A stretch of 64,000 nt of DNA from JBDHWG01 sp046328525 (GTDB taxonomy: Bacteria; Chloroflexota; Anaerolineae; Epilineales; JAHCIE01), in NCBI GenBank assembly GCA_046328525.1, contig JAXLWK010000008.1, positions 1 through 64,000 of the forward strand, written 5' to 3'. The position numbers were made by a program, and so were the translations under genes. The notes below the pieces were generated by a model. That model made no database searches. It was not told the origin of the DNA and saw only the letters and a list, made by a program, of their open reading frames with translations. Positions 41,107 through 51,688 of the stretch are shown one piece after another; the first letter of the stretch is position 1; each line of letters opens with the position of its first letter.

Positions 41107-42246
41107 TCAGTTGCCGGCCTTCAGGTGGCCGTCGAAGAAGGCGATGCTCCGCGCCATCATCGCGGTGTAGGCGGCCCCGCCCAGGCCGAAGCTGTGCCCC
41201 GCGCCGGGGTAGATGAACAGCTCCACGTCCTTGCCGTGTTCCCCCAGGCCGGCGGCCAGGCTTGTCGCCCAGCGCACGGGCGCGGTGTCGTCCGCCGTCC
41301 CGTGGTGAATCTGAATCGGCGCCGTCACATCGTCGAGGAAGCTACTCGGCGACGACAGGCGAAACGCCTCACGGTCGCGCCACGGGCTGAACGGCCCGTC
41401 GAATAAGAACCACCCGCCGGCCCACTTGGTGTTGATGAGGTTCCAGTTCTCCCAGGCGTCGGCGCTCATCGAGCCGTACAACACGGCGGCGCGGATGTCG
41501 GAAGTCGCCACCAGGGCGCGCAGCGCCACCTCCCCGCCCATGCTATGCCCAAACAGCCCGATGGCGTCCCCGCGCACCTCCGGCGTTGTCTTGAGGATGG
41601 CGACCAGGTTGAGCACGTCAATGGCGTAGCCGGAGCGCATCGGGTTCGGCCCCTGCCCCGACGCGCCGTAGTTGCGGTAGTTGGGGTGGACCACGAGATA
41701 GCCGGCGCGGGCCAGGGCATCGGCGTAGGGCGCGCTATACGGCAGCAAGGTATAGCTGGCGGGCGGGACGAAGCCGTGGGCGACGACAACCGCCGGGTAC
41801 GGCGGCTCGACGCCCTTGGGCACGTCCATGAAGCCGGCGATGCTGATGTCGTCGCTGGGGTAGCGGATGGCGTAGCGGGTGAAGTCGGCGTTGTCCTCGA
41901 CGACCCGCAGCCGCTCGATGCTCCCGCCGCCGTAGGCGCGGGCGCGCAGATTCTCGATGAACGAGATGCCGGTGGGGTCGCCGGCGACAGGGCCGGCGCT
42001 GTGGGCGGCCGTCGCCGCGTCGCCGGCGGCGTCATCCCCCGCCCCCGCCGGCCCCTGGGCCAGCGCGGCGGAGGTGACAAACACACTTGCCGCCACAAGA
42101 CAGACCGTCATTGCGAGGAGGGCGATGGCCCGACGAAGCAATCTCCCACTGGGCGATGGCGACTCGGTTCCGGCCCTGGACGGTCTTTCGCATGGGGGAG
42201 GATTGCTTCGCTGCGCTCGCAATGACGGATCGTCGGTGGTGCCCAT
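41107..42246 (-). CDS. Secreted alpha/beta hydrolase (S9 peptidase/dienelactone hydrolase-like)
   Basis: 379 residues from ATG 42246, with GGAGG 9 nt upstream. The nucleophile elbow is GLFGHSMGGEVALRAL, the acid is in HHGTADDTAPV, and the histidine in PGAGHSFGLGG. The oxyanion region is VVVAHGFVPPA. The signal peptide is odd: residues 7-47 are encoded by a dispersed CATTGCGA repeat, and the hydrophobic core (AIALLAMTVCLVAASVF) begins inside it, followed by SAALAQG as cleavage region. It likely hydrolyses esters or peptides outside the membrane. Confidence 0.85.
   Translation of the reverse strand: MGTTDDPSLRAQRSNPPPCERPSRAGTESPSPSGRLLRRAIALLAMTVCLVAASVFVTSAALAQGPAGAGDDAAGDAATAAHSAGPVAGDPTGISFIENLRARAYGGGSIERLRVVEDNADFTRYAIRYPSDDISIAGFMDVPKGVEPPYPAVVVAHGFVPPASYTLLPYSAPYADALARAGYLVVHPNYRNYGASGQGPNPMRSGYAIDVLNLVAILKTTPEVRGDAIGLFGHSMGGEVALRALVATSDIRAAVLYGSMSADAWENWNLINTKWAGGWFLFDGPFSPWRDREAFRLSSPSSFLDDVTAPIQIHHGTADDTAPVRWATSLAAGLGEHGKDVELFIYPGAGHSFGLGGAAYTAMMARSIAFFDGHLKAGN
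42106..42228. repeat. CATTGCGA...TCGCAATGACG repeat inside the hydrolase signal region
   Basis: CGTCATTGCGAGGAGGGCGA at one end and CTTCGCTGCGCTCGCAATGA at the other, the same family as 23596-23815. Read on the minus strand it encodes PSLRAQRSNPPP up to RLLRRAIALLAMT. Confidence 0.85.
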
Positions 42247-42316
42247 AGCGTGTCCTCCGCGATGAAACTCCGCGTAGTATACCCGCGTGCGGGGGCGGCG
42301 GCAAGGCGGCGCGATG

Positions 42317-42325
42317 TGGTATAAT
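42317..42325 (+). promoter_or_regulatory. Extended -10 promoter of the aidB-like operon
   Basis: TGG directly followed by TATAAT (42320-42325), no good -35. The leader of about 18 nt contains AAGGAGG. Confidence 0.55.
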
Positions 42326-42349
42326 GGGAAGGAGAGAAGGAGGACAACT

Positions 42350-44008
42350 ATGCAGTCCCGTGAGTTTGCGGCCCAGCCGCCGGACGTTGTTCTCAACCAA
42401 CCGCCCCCGCTGGAAGACTACAACCTGTACGCCGACGATACCCCCTTGCGCGAGGCCGTCCAGCGCGAGGGCGGCGGCTGGATCGAGGCGCAGGCGTGCG
42501 AGTTCGGCGCGCTGCTCGGCCGCGCCGAGACCCTGGCCCTGGGGCGGCTCGCCAACGAGGTCACGCCCGTTCTCCACAGCCATGACCGCTTCGGGCGGCG
42601 CATTGACGAAGTCGAGTACCACCCGGCATACCACGCGCAGATGCGCATGGGCGTCGAGTGGGGGCTGCACGCGCTGCCGTGGACGAGCGACCGGCCGGGC
42701 GCCCACGTCGCCCGCGCTGCCCTGGACATGCTGCGCCACCAGATTGACGAGGGGCCGAGCTGCCCCCTCACCATGACCTTCGCCGTCATCCCTGCCCTGC
42801 GACTCCAGCCCGACGTCGCCGCCGAGTGGGAGCCGCGCGCCCTCTCGACCGAGTACGATCCTCGCTTCGTACCCGCCTCCGAGAAGCGCGGCGTCCTGTT
42901 CGGGATGTCCATGACCGAGCGCCAGGGCGGCTCCGACGTGCAGTCCAACACGACCCGCGCCGCGCCGACGGACGCGCCCGGCGAGTACCGCCTGACCGGG
43001 CACAAGTGGTTCTGCTCCGCCCCGATGTGCGACGCCTTCCTCGTCCTGGCCCAGGCCCCCGGCGGCCTGTCGTGCTTCCTCCTGCCGCGCTGGACGCCGG
43101 ACGGCGAGCGCAACGCCTTCCACATCCTGCGCCTCAAGGAGAAGGTTGGCAACCGCTCCAACGCCTCCAGTGAGATCGAGTTTCGCGGCGCGTGGGCGCG
43201 CATGATCGGCGAGGAGGGGCGGGGGGTGGCGACGATCATCGAGATGGTGCGCCATACCCGGCTCGACTGCGCCCTCGGCTCCGCCGCCACCCTGCGCCGC
43301 GCCGTGGCCGAGGCGACGCACCACGCCGCCTACCGCTACGCCTTCGGCCGCCGCCTGATTGACCAGCCGCTCATGCAGAACGTCCTGGCCGACCTGTGCC
43401 TGGAGTCCGAGGCGGCGACGGCGCTGGCGATCCGCCTGGCGCGCGGCTTCGACCAGGCCGCCACCAGCGAGAGCGAGGGCCTGTTCACGCGCATCGTCAC
43501 CGCCGTCGCCAAGTACTGGGTGACCAAGCGCGCCATCGCCGGCGTGACGGAGGCGCTGGAGTGCCTGGGCGGCAACGGGTTCGTCGAGGAGTCGCCCATG
43601 GCGCGGCTCTACCGCGACGTGCCCGTCAACGCGATCTGGGAGGGGTCGGGCAACGTGCAATGCCTGGACGTGCTGCGGGCGGCGCGCAAGGAGCCGGCGA
43701 CGGTCGAGGCGCTGCTGGCGGAGGTGCGCCTGGCGCGGGGCGCGAACGCCGACTTCGACAGGCGGGTCGGGCGGCTGGAGCGCGACCTGATGCACGCGGC
43801 CGACGCCGAGGTCCGCGCCCGCCGCGTCGTCGAGGACATGGCCCTGGCCTTGCAGGCCGCGCTGCTCCTGCGCCACGCGCCCGCCGCCGTCGGCGATGCG
43901 TTCTGCGCGGCGCGTCTGTCCGAGGACGCGCGGCTCGCCTTTGGCGCGATACCGCCCGGCATAGACTTTGCAGCTATAATTGAGAGGTCGCGGCCCAAAC
44001 TTAACTAA
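42350..44008 (+). CDS. AidB-like acyl-CoA dehydrogenase family protein
   Basis: 552 residues from ATG 42350, with AAGGAGGAC upstream. Acyl-CoA dehydrogenase fold: the FAD/substrate stretch GMSMTERQGGSDVQSNT matches the AidB signature, then HKWFCSAPMCDAFLVLAQ, GLSCFLLPRWTPDG, and the catalytic-domain region RLDCALGSAATLRRAVAEA with ECLGGNGFVEES. The length is typical of AidB (adaptive response to alkylation) rather than ordinary acyl-CoA dehydrogenases. It leads an operon with a TOBE/Mop protein and ndk. An alkylation role is family knowledge, not shown here. Confidence 0.88.
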   Translation: MQSREFAAQPPDVVLNQPPPLEDYNLYADDTPLREAVQREGGGWIEAQACEFGALLGRAETLALGRLANEVTPVLHSHDRFGRRIDEVEYHPAYHAQMRMGVEWGLHALPWTSDRPGAHVARAALDMLRHQIDEGPSCPLTMTFAVIPALRLQPDVAAEWEPRALSTEYDPRFVPASEKRGVLFGMSMTERQGGSDVQSNTTRAAPTDAPGEYRLTGHKWFCSAPMCDAFLVLAQAPGGLSCFLLPRWTPDGERNAFHILRLKEKVGNRSNASSEIEFRGAWARMIGEEGRGVATIIEMVRHTRLDCALGSAATLRRAVAEATHHAAYRYAFGRRLIDQPLMQNVLADLCLESEAATALAIRLARGFDQAATSESEGLFTRIVTAVAKYWVTKRAIAGVTEALECLGGNGFVEESPMARLYRDVPVNAIWEGSGNVQCLDVLRAARKEPATVEALLAEVRLARGANADFDRRVGRLERDLMHAADAEVRARRVVEDMALALQAALLLRHAPAAVGDAFCAARLSEDARLAFGAIPPGIDFAAIIERSRPKLN

Positions 44009-44023
44009 CAAGGGAGAATGTTC

Positions 44024-44236
44024 ATGGCACTTAGCGCGCGCAATCAGCTGAAGGGCACCGTTAAGTCGGTCAAGGAGGGCGTCGTCACGGCGGAAGTCGT
44101 GGTCGAGCTGCCCAGCGGTGAGGAAATCGTGTCGGTGATCACGGTCGACTCCGTCCACCGCCTCGGCCTCAAGCCCGGCATGCCCATCACTGCCATCATC
44201 AAAGCCACCGAGGTTCTGCTGTCTAGCGAGAGCTAA
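44024..44236 (+). CDS. Small TOBE-domain molybdate-binding protein (Mop/molbindin-like)
   Basis: 70 residues, the length of a single Mop domain. SARNQLKGTVKSVKEGVVTA and the SVHRLGLKPGMPITAIIKAT segment are the classical TOBE sequence, with the S/T-x-E-V-L-L end. ATG 44024 is chosen over ATG 44018 because AGGGAG lies 7 nt upstream. Such proteins bind molybdate or tungstate as oligomers in the cytoplasm. It lies 15 bp after the aidB-like gene and 20 bp before ndk. Confidence 0.88.
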   Translation: MALSARNQLKGTVKSVKEGVVTAEVVVELPSGEEIVSVITVDSVHRLGLKPGMPITAIIKATEVLLSSES

Positions 44237-44256
44237 AGCACACTGGAGACTACATC

Positions 44257-44706
44257 GTGGAACGCACCCTGTTTCTCATCAAACCCGACGGCGTGCAGCG
44301 CGGGCTGATCGGCGAAATCATCGGCCGCATGGAGCGGCGCGGCCTCAAGCTCGTCGGCATGAAGTTCATGCAGGTTCCCCAGGCCCTGGCCGAGGAACAC
44401 TACGCCGTCCACAAGGGCAAGCCCTTCTATGCGGGCCTGATCGAGTACATCACCTCATCGCCGGTCGTCGCATGCGTGTGGGAAGGCCCGCGCGCCATCG
44501 AGATCGTGCGGCAGACGGTGGGCGGCACGCGGCCCCACGAGGCGGCGCCGGGCAGCATCCGCGCCGACCTGGCGGTCATGGTCGGCCGCAACCTGGTGCA
44601 CGCCTCCGACGGCCCGGAGACGGCCCAGGCCGAAGTCGCCCTGTGGTTCAAGCCAGAGGAGCTGACCGACTGGGAGCGCGCCCTCGACACGTGGATTTTG
44701 GAGTAG
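44257..44706 (+). CDS. ndk: Nucleoside diphosphate kinase
   Basis: 149 residues from GTG 44257. It transfers phosphate between nucleoside di- and triphosphates through phosphohistidine H115 in GRNLVHASDG. Other conserved segments: LFLIKPDGVQRGLIGEII at the start, GGTRPHEAAPGSIRADLA (standard G-x-T-x-P-x-x-A-x-P-G-[T/S]-I-R) and the ending WFKPEELTDW. Last gene of the aidB-Mop-ndk unit. Other nucleotide genes (thyX, dcd) are elsewhere in the window. Confidence 0.95.
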   Translation: MERTLFLIKPDGVQRGLIGEIIGRMERRGLKLVGMKFMQVPQALAEEHYAVHKGKPFYAGLIEYITSSPVVACVWEGPRAIEIVRQTVGGTRPHEAAPGSIRADLAVMVGRNLVHASDGPETAQAEVALWFKPEELTDWERALDTWILE

Positions 44707-44943
44707 TCGAGGGTCAGGCGGGATTCACTTCCCCTGGAAGGGGTTGGCGAGGGTCTTGATGCCAGGCGCTGGCATCAGAACCCTCGCTTCGCTTTGGAGC
44801 GGCTTGTCCTGGGTCACGCCCATTGGCGAAGCCACGAGCGCACGAGTCTGTCACTCTGCGCGAAGGTAAGTGTTCGCCGTTTCCAGACATCTATTCGGAT
44901 GATCGGTGAATCATCCCTGGGGCGGTTGTGAGCTGTCGTACAC
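44707..44943. other. Non-coding gap with short inverted repeats
   Basis: CCCCTGGAAGGGG and GATGCCAGGCGCTGGCATC (about 44758-44776) are palindromic. The GAGGGTCTTGATGCCAGGCG-like unit recalls the repeat at 50475-50525. No gene is seen; the right end holds the uvrA promoter. Confidence 0.55.
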
Positions 44944-44955
44944 TTGTGCTATACT
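44926..44955 (+). promoter_or_regulatory. Sigma70-type promoter of uvrA
   Basis: TTGTGA (44926-44931), 18 bp, TATACT (44950-44955). Transcription would start near 44962, next to an ATG at 44963 that opens a 25-codon reading frame overlapping the uvrA start in another frame. Confidence 0.65.
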
Positions 44956-45024
44956 CATAGCAATGAAGAACGTTCCACCTCCAGCGCCGGCGCTCGTCGG
45001 CCTTTTGTTTCAGGAAGCGGTATC

Positions 45025-48042
<3,018 letters not shown>

Positions 48043-48046
48043 AGCA

Positions 48047-48076
48047 CCGCCGGGGCCTGTCGCCCCGGCGTTTTGT
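48047..48076 (+). terminator. Rho-independent terminator of uvrA
   Basis: CGCCGGGGC, loop CTGTC, GCCCCGGCG, then TTTTGTT. Perfect 9-bp stem starting 5 nt after the stop codon. Confidence 0.9.
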
Positions 48077-48149
48077 TATGCGACTGTCATGGCAAGGTCC
48101 CCAGGCCATGTGGCGGCATGCGCCGACACAAGGAACGTCAGATGTCGCC

Positions 48150-48350
48150 CCTTCGGCAGGCTCAGGGCAAGCTCTAAGCAGCGCGAAGGGCCCCCAGAGC
48201 GCCGGGGGATGCTTCGTTTCACTCAGCATGACAGCAGGACGTGAAGTTTCTGAGCAGGGGCGGGTCACTCCGCATCAATTTGCGCCTGTAGCGCCGACTT
48301 CAGTCGGCTCCCAGAGGCCGTGGTAGAGACGCGCCGTGGCGCGTCTCTAC
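48150..48350. repeat. Repeat block: CTTCGGCAGGCTCAGGGCAA element and GTAGAGACGCG palindrome
   Basis: About 48150-48233 matches the element at 28719-28800, including AGCGCCGGGGGA and AGCATGACAG. GACTTCAGTCGGCT at 48290 is a relic of the family at 16-70. GTAGAGACGCGCC and complement at 48323-48350 match 5112 and 27138. CTAAACTGTGGAGCTGCC at 48355-48372 is an end of the MITE-like element. The gap 48077-48379 is repeats only. Confidence 0.7.
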
Positions 48351-48379
48351 TTTGCTAAACTGTGGAGCTGCCTTGTCCG

Positions 48380-48409
48380 TTGACAGGGGGCGCAAAGCTC
48401 GTGTATTAT
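48380..48409 (+). promoter_or_regulatory. Sigma70-type promoter of the EVE/AsnC unit
   Basis: TTGACA (48380-48385), 18 bp, TATTAT (48404-48409), preceded by GTG. The leader to ATG 48445 is about 30 nt and contains GCGGAGGG. Confidence 0.7.
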
Positions 48410-48444
48410 TGAACGCATCGCCAGTTTGTTTTCGCGGAGGGCCT

Positions 48445-48903
48445 ATGCCTCGCTACTGGATCGTCACCACTTCGCCCGACAACATGGCGCGCACCGCCGC
48501 CCACGGCTGGCGTGTCCAGGGCTTCAAGAGCCGCCAGCGCAAGAACGTGATGGAGAAGATGGCGTCGGGCGACCGCCTGGCGTACTACTTGAGCGGCGCC
48601 AAGAGCATCGGCGCCCTCGCCACCGTCACCTCGGCCGGCTTCGAGGAGCACACGCGCATCTGGGTCAGCGAGGGCAAGCCCGATGAAGACTATGCCTGGC
48701 GCGTCGAGATCACGTCGGACCTGGCGCTGACGGAGAGCGACTGGGTACCCGTCGAGCCGTTCAGCCAGGAGTTGGCCCACATCCGCAAGTGGCCGGCCGC
48801 CAACTGGACGCTGGCCTTCCAGGGCAACCTGCGCGAGGTCAGCGCCGACGACTTCGCCATTCTCGAGCGCCACGCCCGCCACGCCGCCGAGACAACCGCC
48901 TGA
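48445..48903 (+). CDS. EVE-domain protein
   Basis: 152 residues from ATG 48445. The sequence RYWIVTTSPDNMARTAAHGW, then GFKSRQRKNVMEKMASGDRL and AYYLSGAKSIGALATV, matches the EVE (PUA-like) fold. EVE domains are thought to bind modified bases in DNA or RNA and often accompany restriction or repair genes. Here it follows uvrA, separated by a terminator and repeats, and precedes a Lrp-type ligand-binding protein by 20 bp. Its target is unknown. Confidence 0.85.
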   Translation: MPRYWIVTTSPDNMARTAAHGWRVQGFKSRQRKNVMEKMASGDRLAYYLSGAKSIGALATVTSAGFEEHTRIWVSEGKPDEDYAWRVEITSDLALTESDWVPVEPFSQELAHIRKWPAANWTLAFQGNLREVSADDFAILERHARHAAETTA

Positions 48904-48923
48904 CGCCTACCCGGAGGCCCCGC

Positions 48924-49208
48924 ATGGTCACTGCCATTGTTCTGATCAACGTCGAACACGGACACTTCGACCGCATCGCCCAGTCGCTCGTCGCCCTCAA
49001 GGGCATCACCGAGGTCTACTCGGTGGCCGGCGACTACGACCTGGTGGCGGTGCTGCGCACCCAGTCGAACGAGCAAATCGCCGACCTTGTCACGCGCCAG
49101 ATTCTCGCCATCGAGGGTATCACCCGCACCGAGACGCTCATGGCGTTCAAAGTCTACTCGAGCTACGACCTGGAGCACATGTTCTCGATTGGCGATGAGG
49201 AAGTCTAG
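48924..49208 (+). CDS. Stand-alone Lrp/AsnC ligand-binding (RAM) domain protein
   Basis: 94 residues from ATG 48924 (CCGGAGGCC upstream). It is only the alpha/beta RAM domain (AIVLINVEHGHFDRIAQSLV; VYSVAGDYDLVAVLRT; GITRTETLMAFKVYSSYDLE). The helix-turn-helix of full Lrp/AsnC regulators is absent. Such proteins form dimers or octamers that bind amino acids. It probably shares a transcript with the EVE gene. Its partner regulator is not in the window. Confidence 0.88.
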   Translation: MVTAIVLINVEHGHFDRIAQSLVALKGITEVYSVAGDYDLVAVLRTQSNEQIADLVTRQILAIEGITRTETLMAFKVYSSYDLEHMFSIGDEEV

Positions 49209-49266
49209 GGGTCTGGGAAACGACTGATGAACCGGGACTCGTTGTTGCTGCATTCCGCTGGCGGCG

Positions 49267-49295
49267 GTAGGGGCAGGTTTCAAACCTGCCCCTAC
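49267..49295. repeat. GGGGCAGGTTT-family palindrome
   Basis: Perfect copy (GTAGGGGCAGGTTTCAAACC then TGCCCCTAC) 47 bp before the LacI-type start codon. Confidence 0.8.
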
Positions 49296-49342
49296 GCCAC
49301 CGCCCGCGCGAGCAGTGTACCCCTAGCCCTCGAGGAACGGGC

Positions 49343-50392
49343 ATGCCTCAGAAAGTGACGATGGAGGATGTCGCTCGTGAGAGCGGCGTCTCGCTGGCGA
49401 CCGTCTCCCTGGTGATCCGCGGTCGGCCGGGCATCAACGACGAGACGCGGCAGCGCGTGTTGGAGACGGCGCGCCTCCTGGGCTACCAGAAGCGCTCCCC
49501 GGCCGACGGCCACGCCGCGCGCGCCGCCCAAACCGTCGGCGTGCTCATCAAGGGGCGGGCCGACGACGCGCCCCTCGCCAACCCGTTCTACGCGCCCCTG
49601 CTGGCGGGCATCGAGGCGGCCTGCCGCAAGTCGCGCCTCAACCTTCTGTTCGCCACGATTCCCGTCAACCTGGACAACCACCCCATCGAAGTGCCGCGGC
49701 TGCTCGAAGAGGGCGACGTGGACGGCATCATGCTGGTCGGCGCGTTCGTGGACGAGACCGTCACGCGGCTGATCGAGCGCCGCGCCCTGCCCCTCGTCCT
49801 GGTGGATGCGTACACCGAGGCGTGCTACGACATCGTTGGTACCGATAACTTCCGCGGCGCCTACCAGGCGGTGACCTATCTCCTCGACTGCGGCCACCGG
49901 CGCATCGGCCTGGTCGGGACGCAGCCCGACGCCTACCCCAGCCTGCGCGAGCGCCGACGCGGCTACATCCAGGCCCTCGAGGACCACGGCATCGCCGAGG
50001 GCTACTTTGGGGATTGTCGGATCGCCAGCGACGAGGAGCTGGACGCCGCCGTGCGGCTGCTGCGCGAGCAGCCCGACATCACCGCCATCTTCTGCGGCAA
50101 CGATCACGTGGCCGTGCGTGTCTACGAGGCGGCGCAGGCGCTGGGGCGGCGGATACCCGACGACCTCTCCGTCGTCGGTTTCGACAACGTGGACCTGGCG
50201 CTGTACCTGACCCCGCCCCTCACGACGATGCACATAGACACGCCGAGCCTGGGCGCGCTGGCCGTGGAGGCGCTGGCGCGGCGCATCGAGTCGGCGGAGG
50301 CGAGCTGCATGACCACCCTCGTCCGCCCGCGCCTCGTGGAGCGCCAGTCGGTGCGCTCGCTCGTTCCGATGCAGGCGGTCAGCCCGGGGTAA
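49343..50392 (+). CDS. LacI-family transcriptional regulator
   Basis: 349 residues. The N-terminal helix-turn-helix is VTMEDVARESGVSLATVSLV, followed by a hinge helix region (TRQRVLETARLLGYQ). The rest is a periplasmic-binding-protein-like sensor domain (NPFYAPLLAGIEAACRK; GTDNFRGAYQAVTYLLDCGH; DDLSVVGFDNVDLALYLTPP). LacI proteins repress sugar genes and respond to a sugar ligand. No sugar gene lies next to it; the glycosidases and importers are more than 25 kb away in the window. The start has only GAGGAACGGG in front. Confidence 0.93.
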   Translation: MPQKVTMEDVARESGVSLATVSLVIRGRPGINDETRQRVLETARLLGYQKRSPADGHAARAAQTVGVLIKGRADDAPLANPFYAPLLAGIEAACRKSRLNLLFATIPVNLDNHPIEVPRLLEEGDVDGIMLVGAFVDETVTRLIERRALPLVLVDAYTEACYDIVGTDNFRGAYQAVTYLLDCGHRRIGLVGTQPDAYPSLRERRRGYIQALEDHGIAEGYFGDCRIASDEELDAAVRLLREQPDITAIFCGNDHVAVRVYEAAQALGRRIPDDLSVVGFDNVDLALYLTPPLTTMHIDTPSLGALAVEALARRIESAEASCMTTLVRPRLVERQSVRSLVPMQAVSPG

Positions 50393-50448
50393 CGTGCCGT
50401 CGTTCGTCATACCAATTCGAGTGGAAGAGCTTGCGTGAGTAGAGCCTC

Positions 50449-50560
50449 TCGTACCCTCTCCCCTAGCGGGAGAGGGTCGGGTGAAGGTCTTCACGCCAAC
50501 GCCAGGTTTCAAGACCCTCACCCCAACCCCTCTCCCACTAGGGGAGAGGGGCAGGTCGCC
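50449..50560. repeat. CCCTCTCCC-type palindromic repeat block
   Basis: CCCTCTCCCCTAGCGGGAGAGGG is followed by AGGTCTTCACGCC, AAGACCCTCACCCC and CCTCTCCCACTAGGGGAGAGG. Related to 10117-10172. It fills the gap between the convergent LacI and reductase genes. Confidence 0.7.
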
Positions 50561-50605
50561 TCGATTCTGATTCACCCCTCTCCGCCCTGCCAATCACCGT
50601 CCGCG

Positions 50606-51466
50606 CTACCCGCGCTCGAACCCGTAGCGCAGGAAGAGGTGGCTCTCGGCGCGCTTTACCCCCAGCAGGGTTCCCCACAGCGGATCGTTCGGCGCGAAGA
50701 GTCGCCCCATCACCAGGCCGGGGCGGTCGTTCGCGGCGTCGCGGCCCGCGACTTGGGGGGCCAGCGTCAGGAATAGCTCGTCCAGGCAGCGCGCGGCGAG
50801 GAAGTCGCCCATCAGGCGCGGCCCCGCCTCGACCAGGATCAGCGCGCCTGGCCGGACGCGCCCGACGCTGTCGAGGATGGCGCGGGCGCTGAGGCGGCCC
50901 TCCGCTTCCACCACGGCGACCTGTGTCGCCTCCGACAGCTCAGCCGACGGAAGCGCGCCCGCGCCGTGCGGCGTTGTCACAATCAGCACCGGCGCCTTCC
51001 CCGACCGGAAGACCGGCCGGCTGAGGTCCACGTCGCCCCGCGCCGTGACCACCACGGTCAGTGGCGGCTCCGCTTTGCCGAGGCCGGCTCGCAGCTCAAG
51101 AAACTCCTCGGCGAACGCGGGATAGATGGACTCGGCCGTCCACAGGCCGCGCGGGATAGCGCGCAGCGTACCCGCGCCGACGATGACGGCGTCCGCCACC
51201 GCCCGCAGCAGCCCCATCAGCAGGCGGTCGTGGCGGTTGGCGCCGCTGATCTCGGCCCCGCCCGACTTGCCCGGCGTATTGAAGGCGACGACACCGTCCA
51301 GCGTGGTCACGAAGTTGCCGATGGTGACCGGCAGCGGCTGGCGTTGCGGCAACCGCAGCTGGCCGTAGATCGCCGCCAGGGGCGGAGGGAGCGGGAGCGC
51401 CTGTCCGCCCTCGGCCTCGTACAGTGTCTGGAATGGCGCGAGGGCGCGATTCGGATTTTCCGTCAT
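50606..51466 (-). CDS. RibD C-terminal/dihydrofolate reductase-like protein
   Basis: 286 residues from ATG 51466. The NADPH-binding reductase fold of RibD-C is recognisable: PVTIGNFVTTLDGVVAFNTP, then DRLLMGLLRAVADAVIVGAGTLRA, and the late GALILVEAGPRLMGDFLAARCLDELFLTLAP. In riboflavin synthesis this domain reduces the ribosyl side chain, but the deaminase domain is missing and no rib genes are nearby, so it is a stand-alone reductase of unknown substrate. A GTG at 51472 could also serve as start. Confidence 0.85.
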   Translation of the reverse strand: MTENPNRALAPFQTLYEAEGGQALPLPPPLAAIYGQLRLPQRQPLPVTIGNFVTTLDGVVAFNTPGKSGGAEISGANRHDRLLMGLLRAVADAVIVGAGTLRAIPRGLWTAESIYPAFAEEFLELRAGLGKAEPPLTVVVTARGDVDLSRPVFRSGKAPVLIVTTPHGAGALPSAELSEATQVAVVEAEGRLSARAILDSVGRVRPGALILVEAGPRLMGDFLAARCLDELFLTLAPQVAGRDAANDRPGLVMGRLFAPNDPLWGTLLGVKRAESHLFLRYGFERG

Positions 51467-51609
51467 TGTGACCCTGTCCAAAAGCGTGGCTCCTCGGCCG
51501 CCCGTCTTCGACCGTCGGCGCATCCGCCGCCGTTTGCCCGCGTCGTGCATTGCCTCCCCGGCAGGTGGTCAACCCTTCACCGGACGGCGCGAAACCTTAC
51601 CGTATCCAG

Positions 51610-51638
51610 TATACAACGACCTGGAATCAGGGTATAAT
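51610..51638 (+). promoter_or_regulatory. Promoter of pckG
   Basis: TATACA (51610-51615), 17 bp, TATAAT (51633-51638). The leader to ATG 51689 is about 45 nt with GGAG at 51678. Confidence 0.6.
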
Positions 51639-51688
51639 AGAAATACGCGCCTGGCGAACAACCGCGTACCGAATTTTGGAGACATCCA

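Noticed and set aside
48445..49208. EVE gene as part of a restriction-type defence island
   Set aside because: No methyltransferase, endonuclease or other defence gene lies nearby.
51100..51637. Plus-strand frame opposite the RibD-C gene
   Set aside because: Antisense shadow of a well supported reductase gene, no motif.
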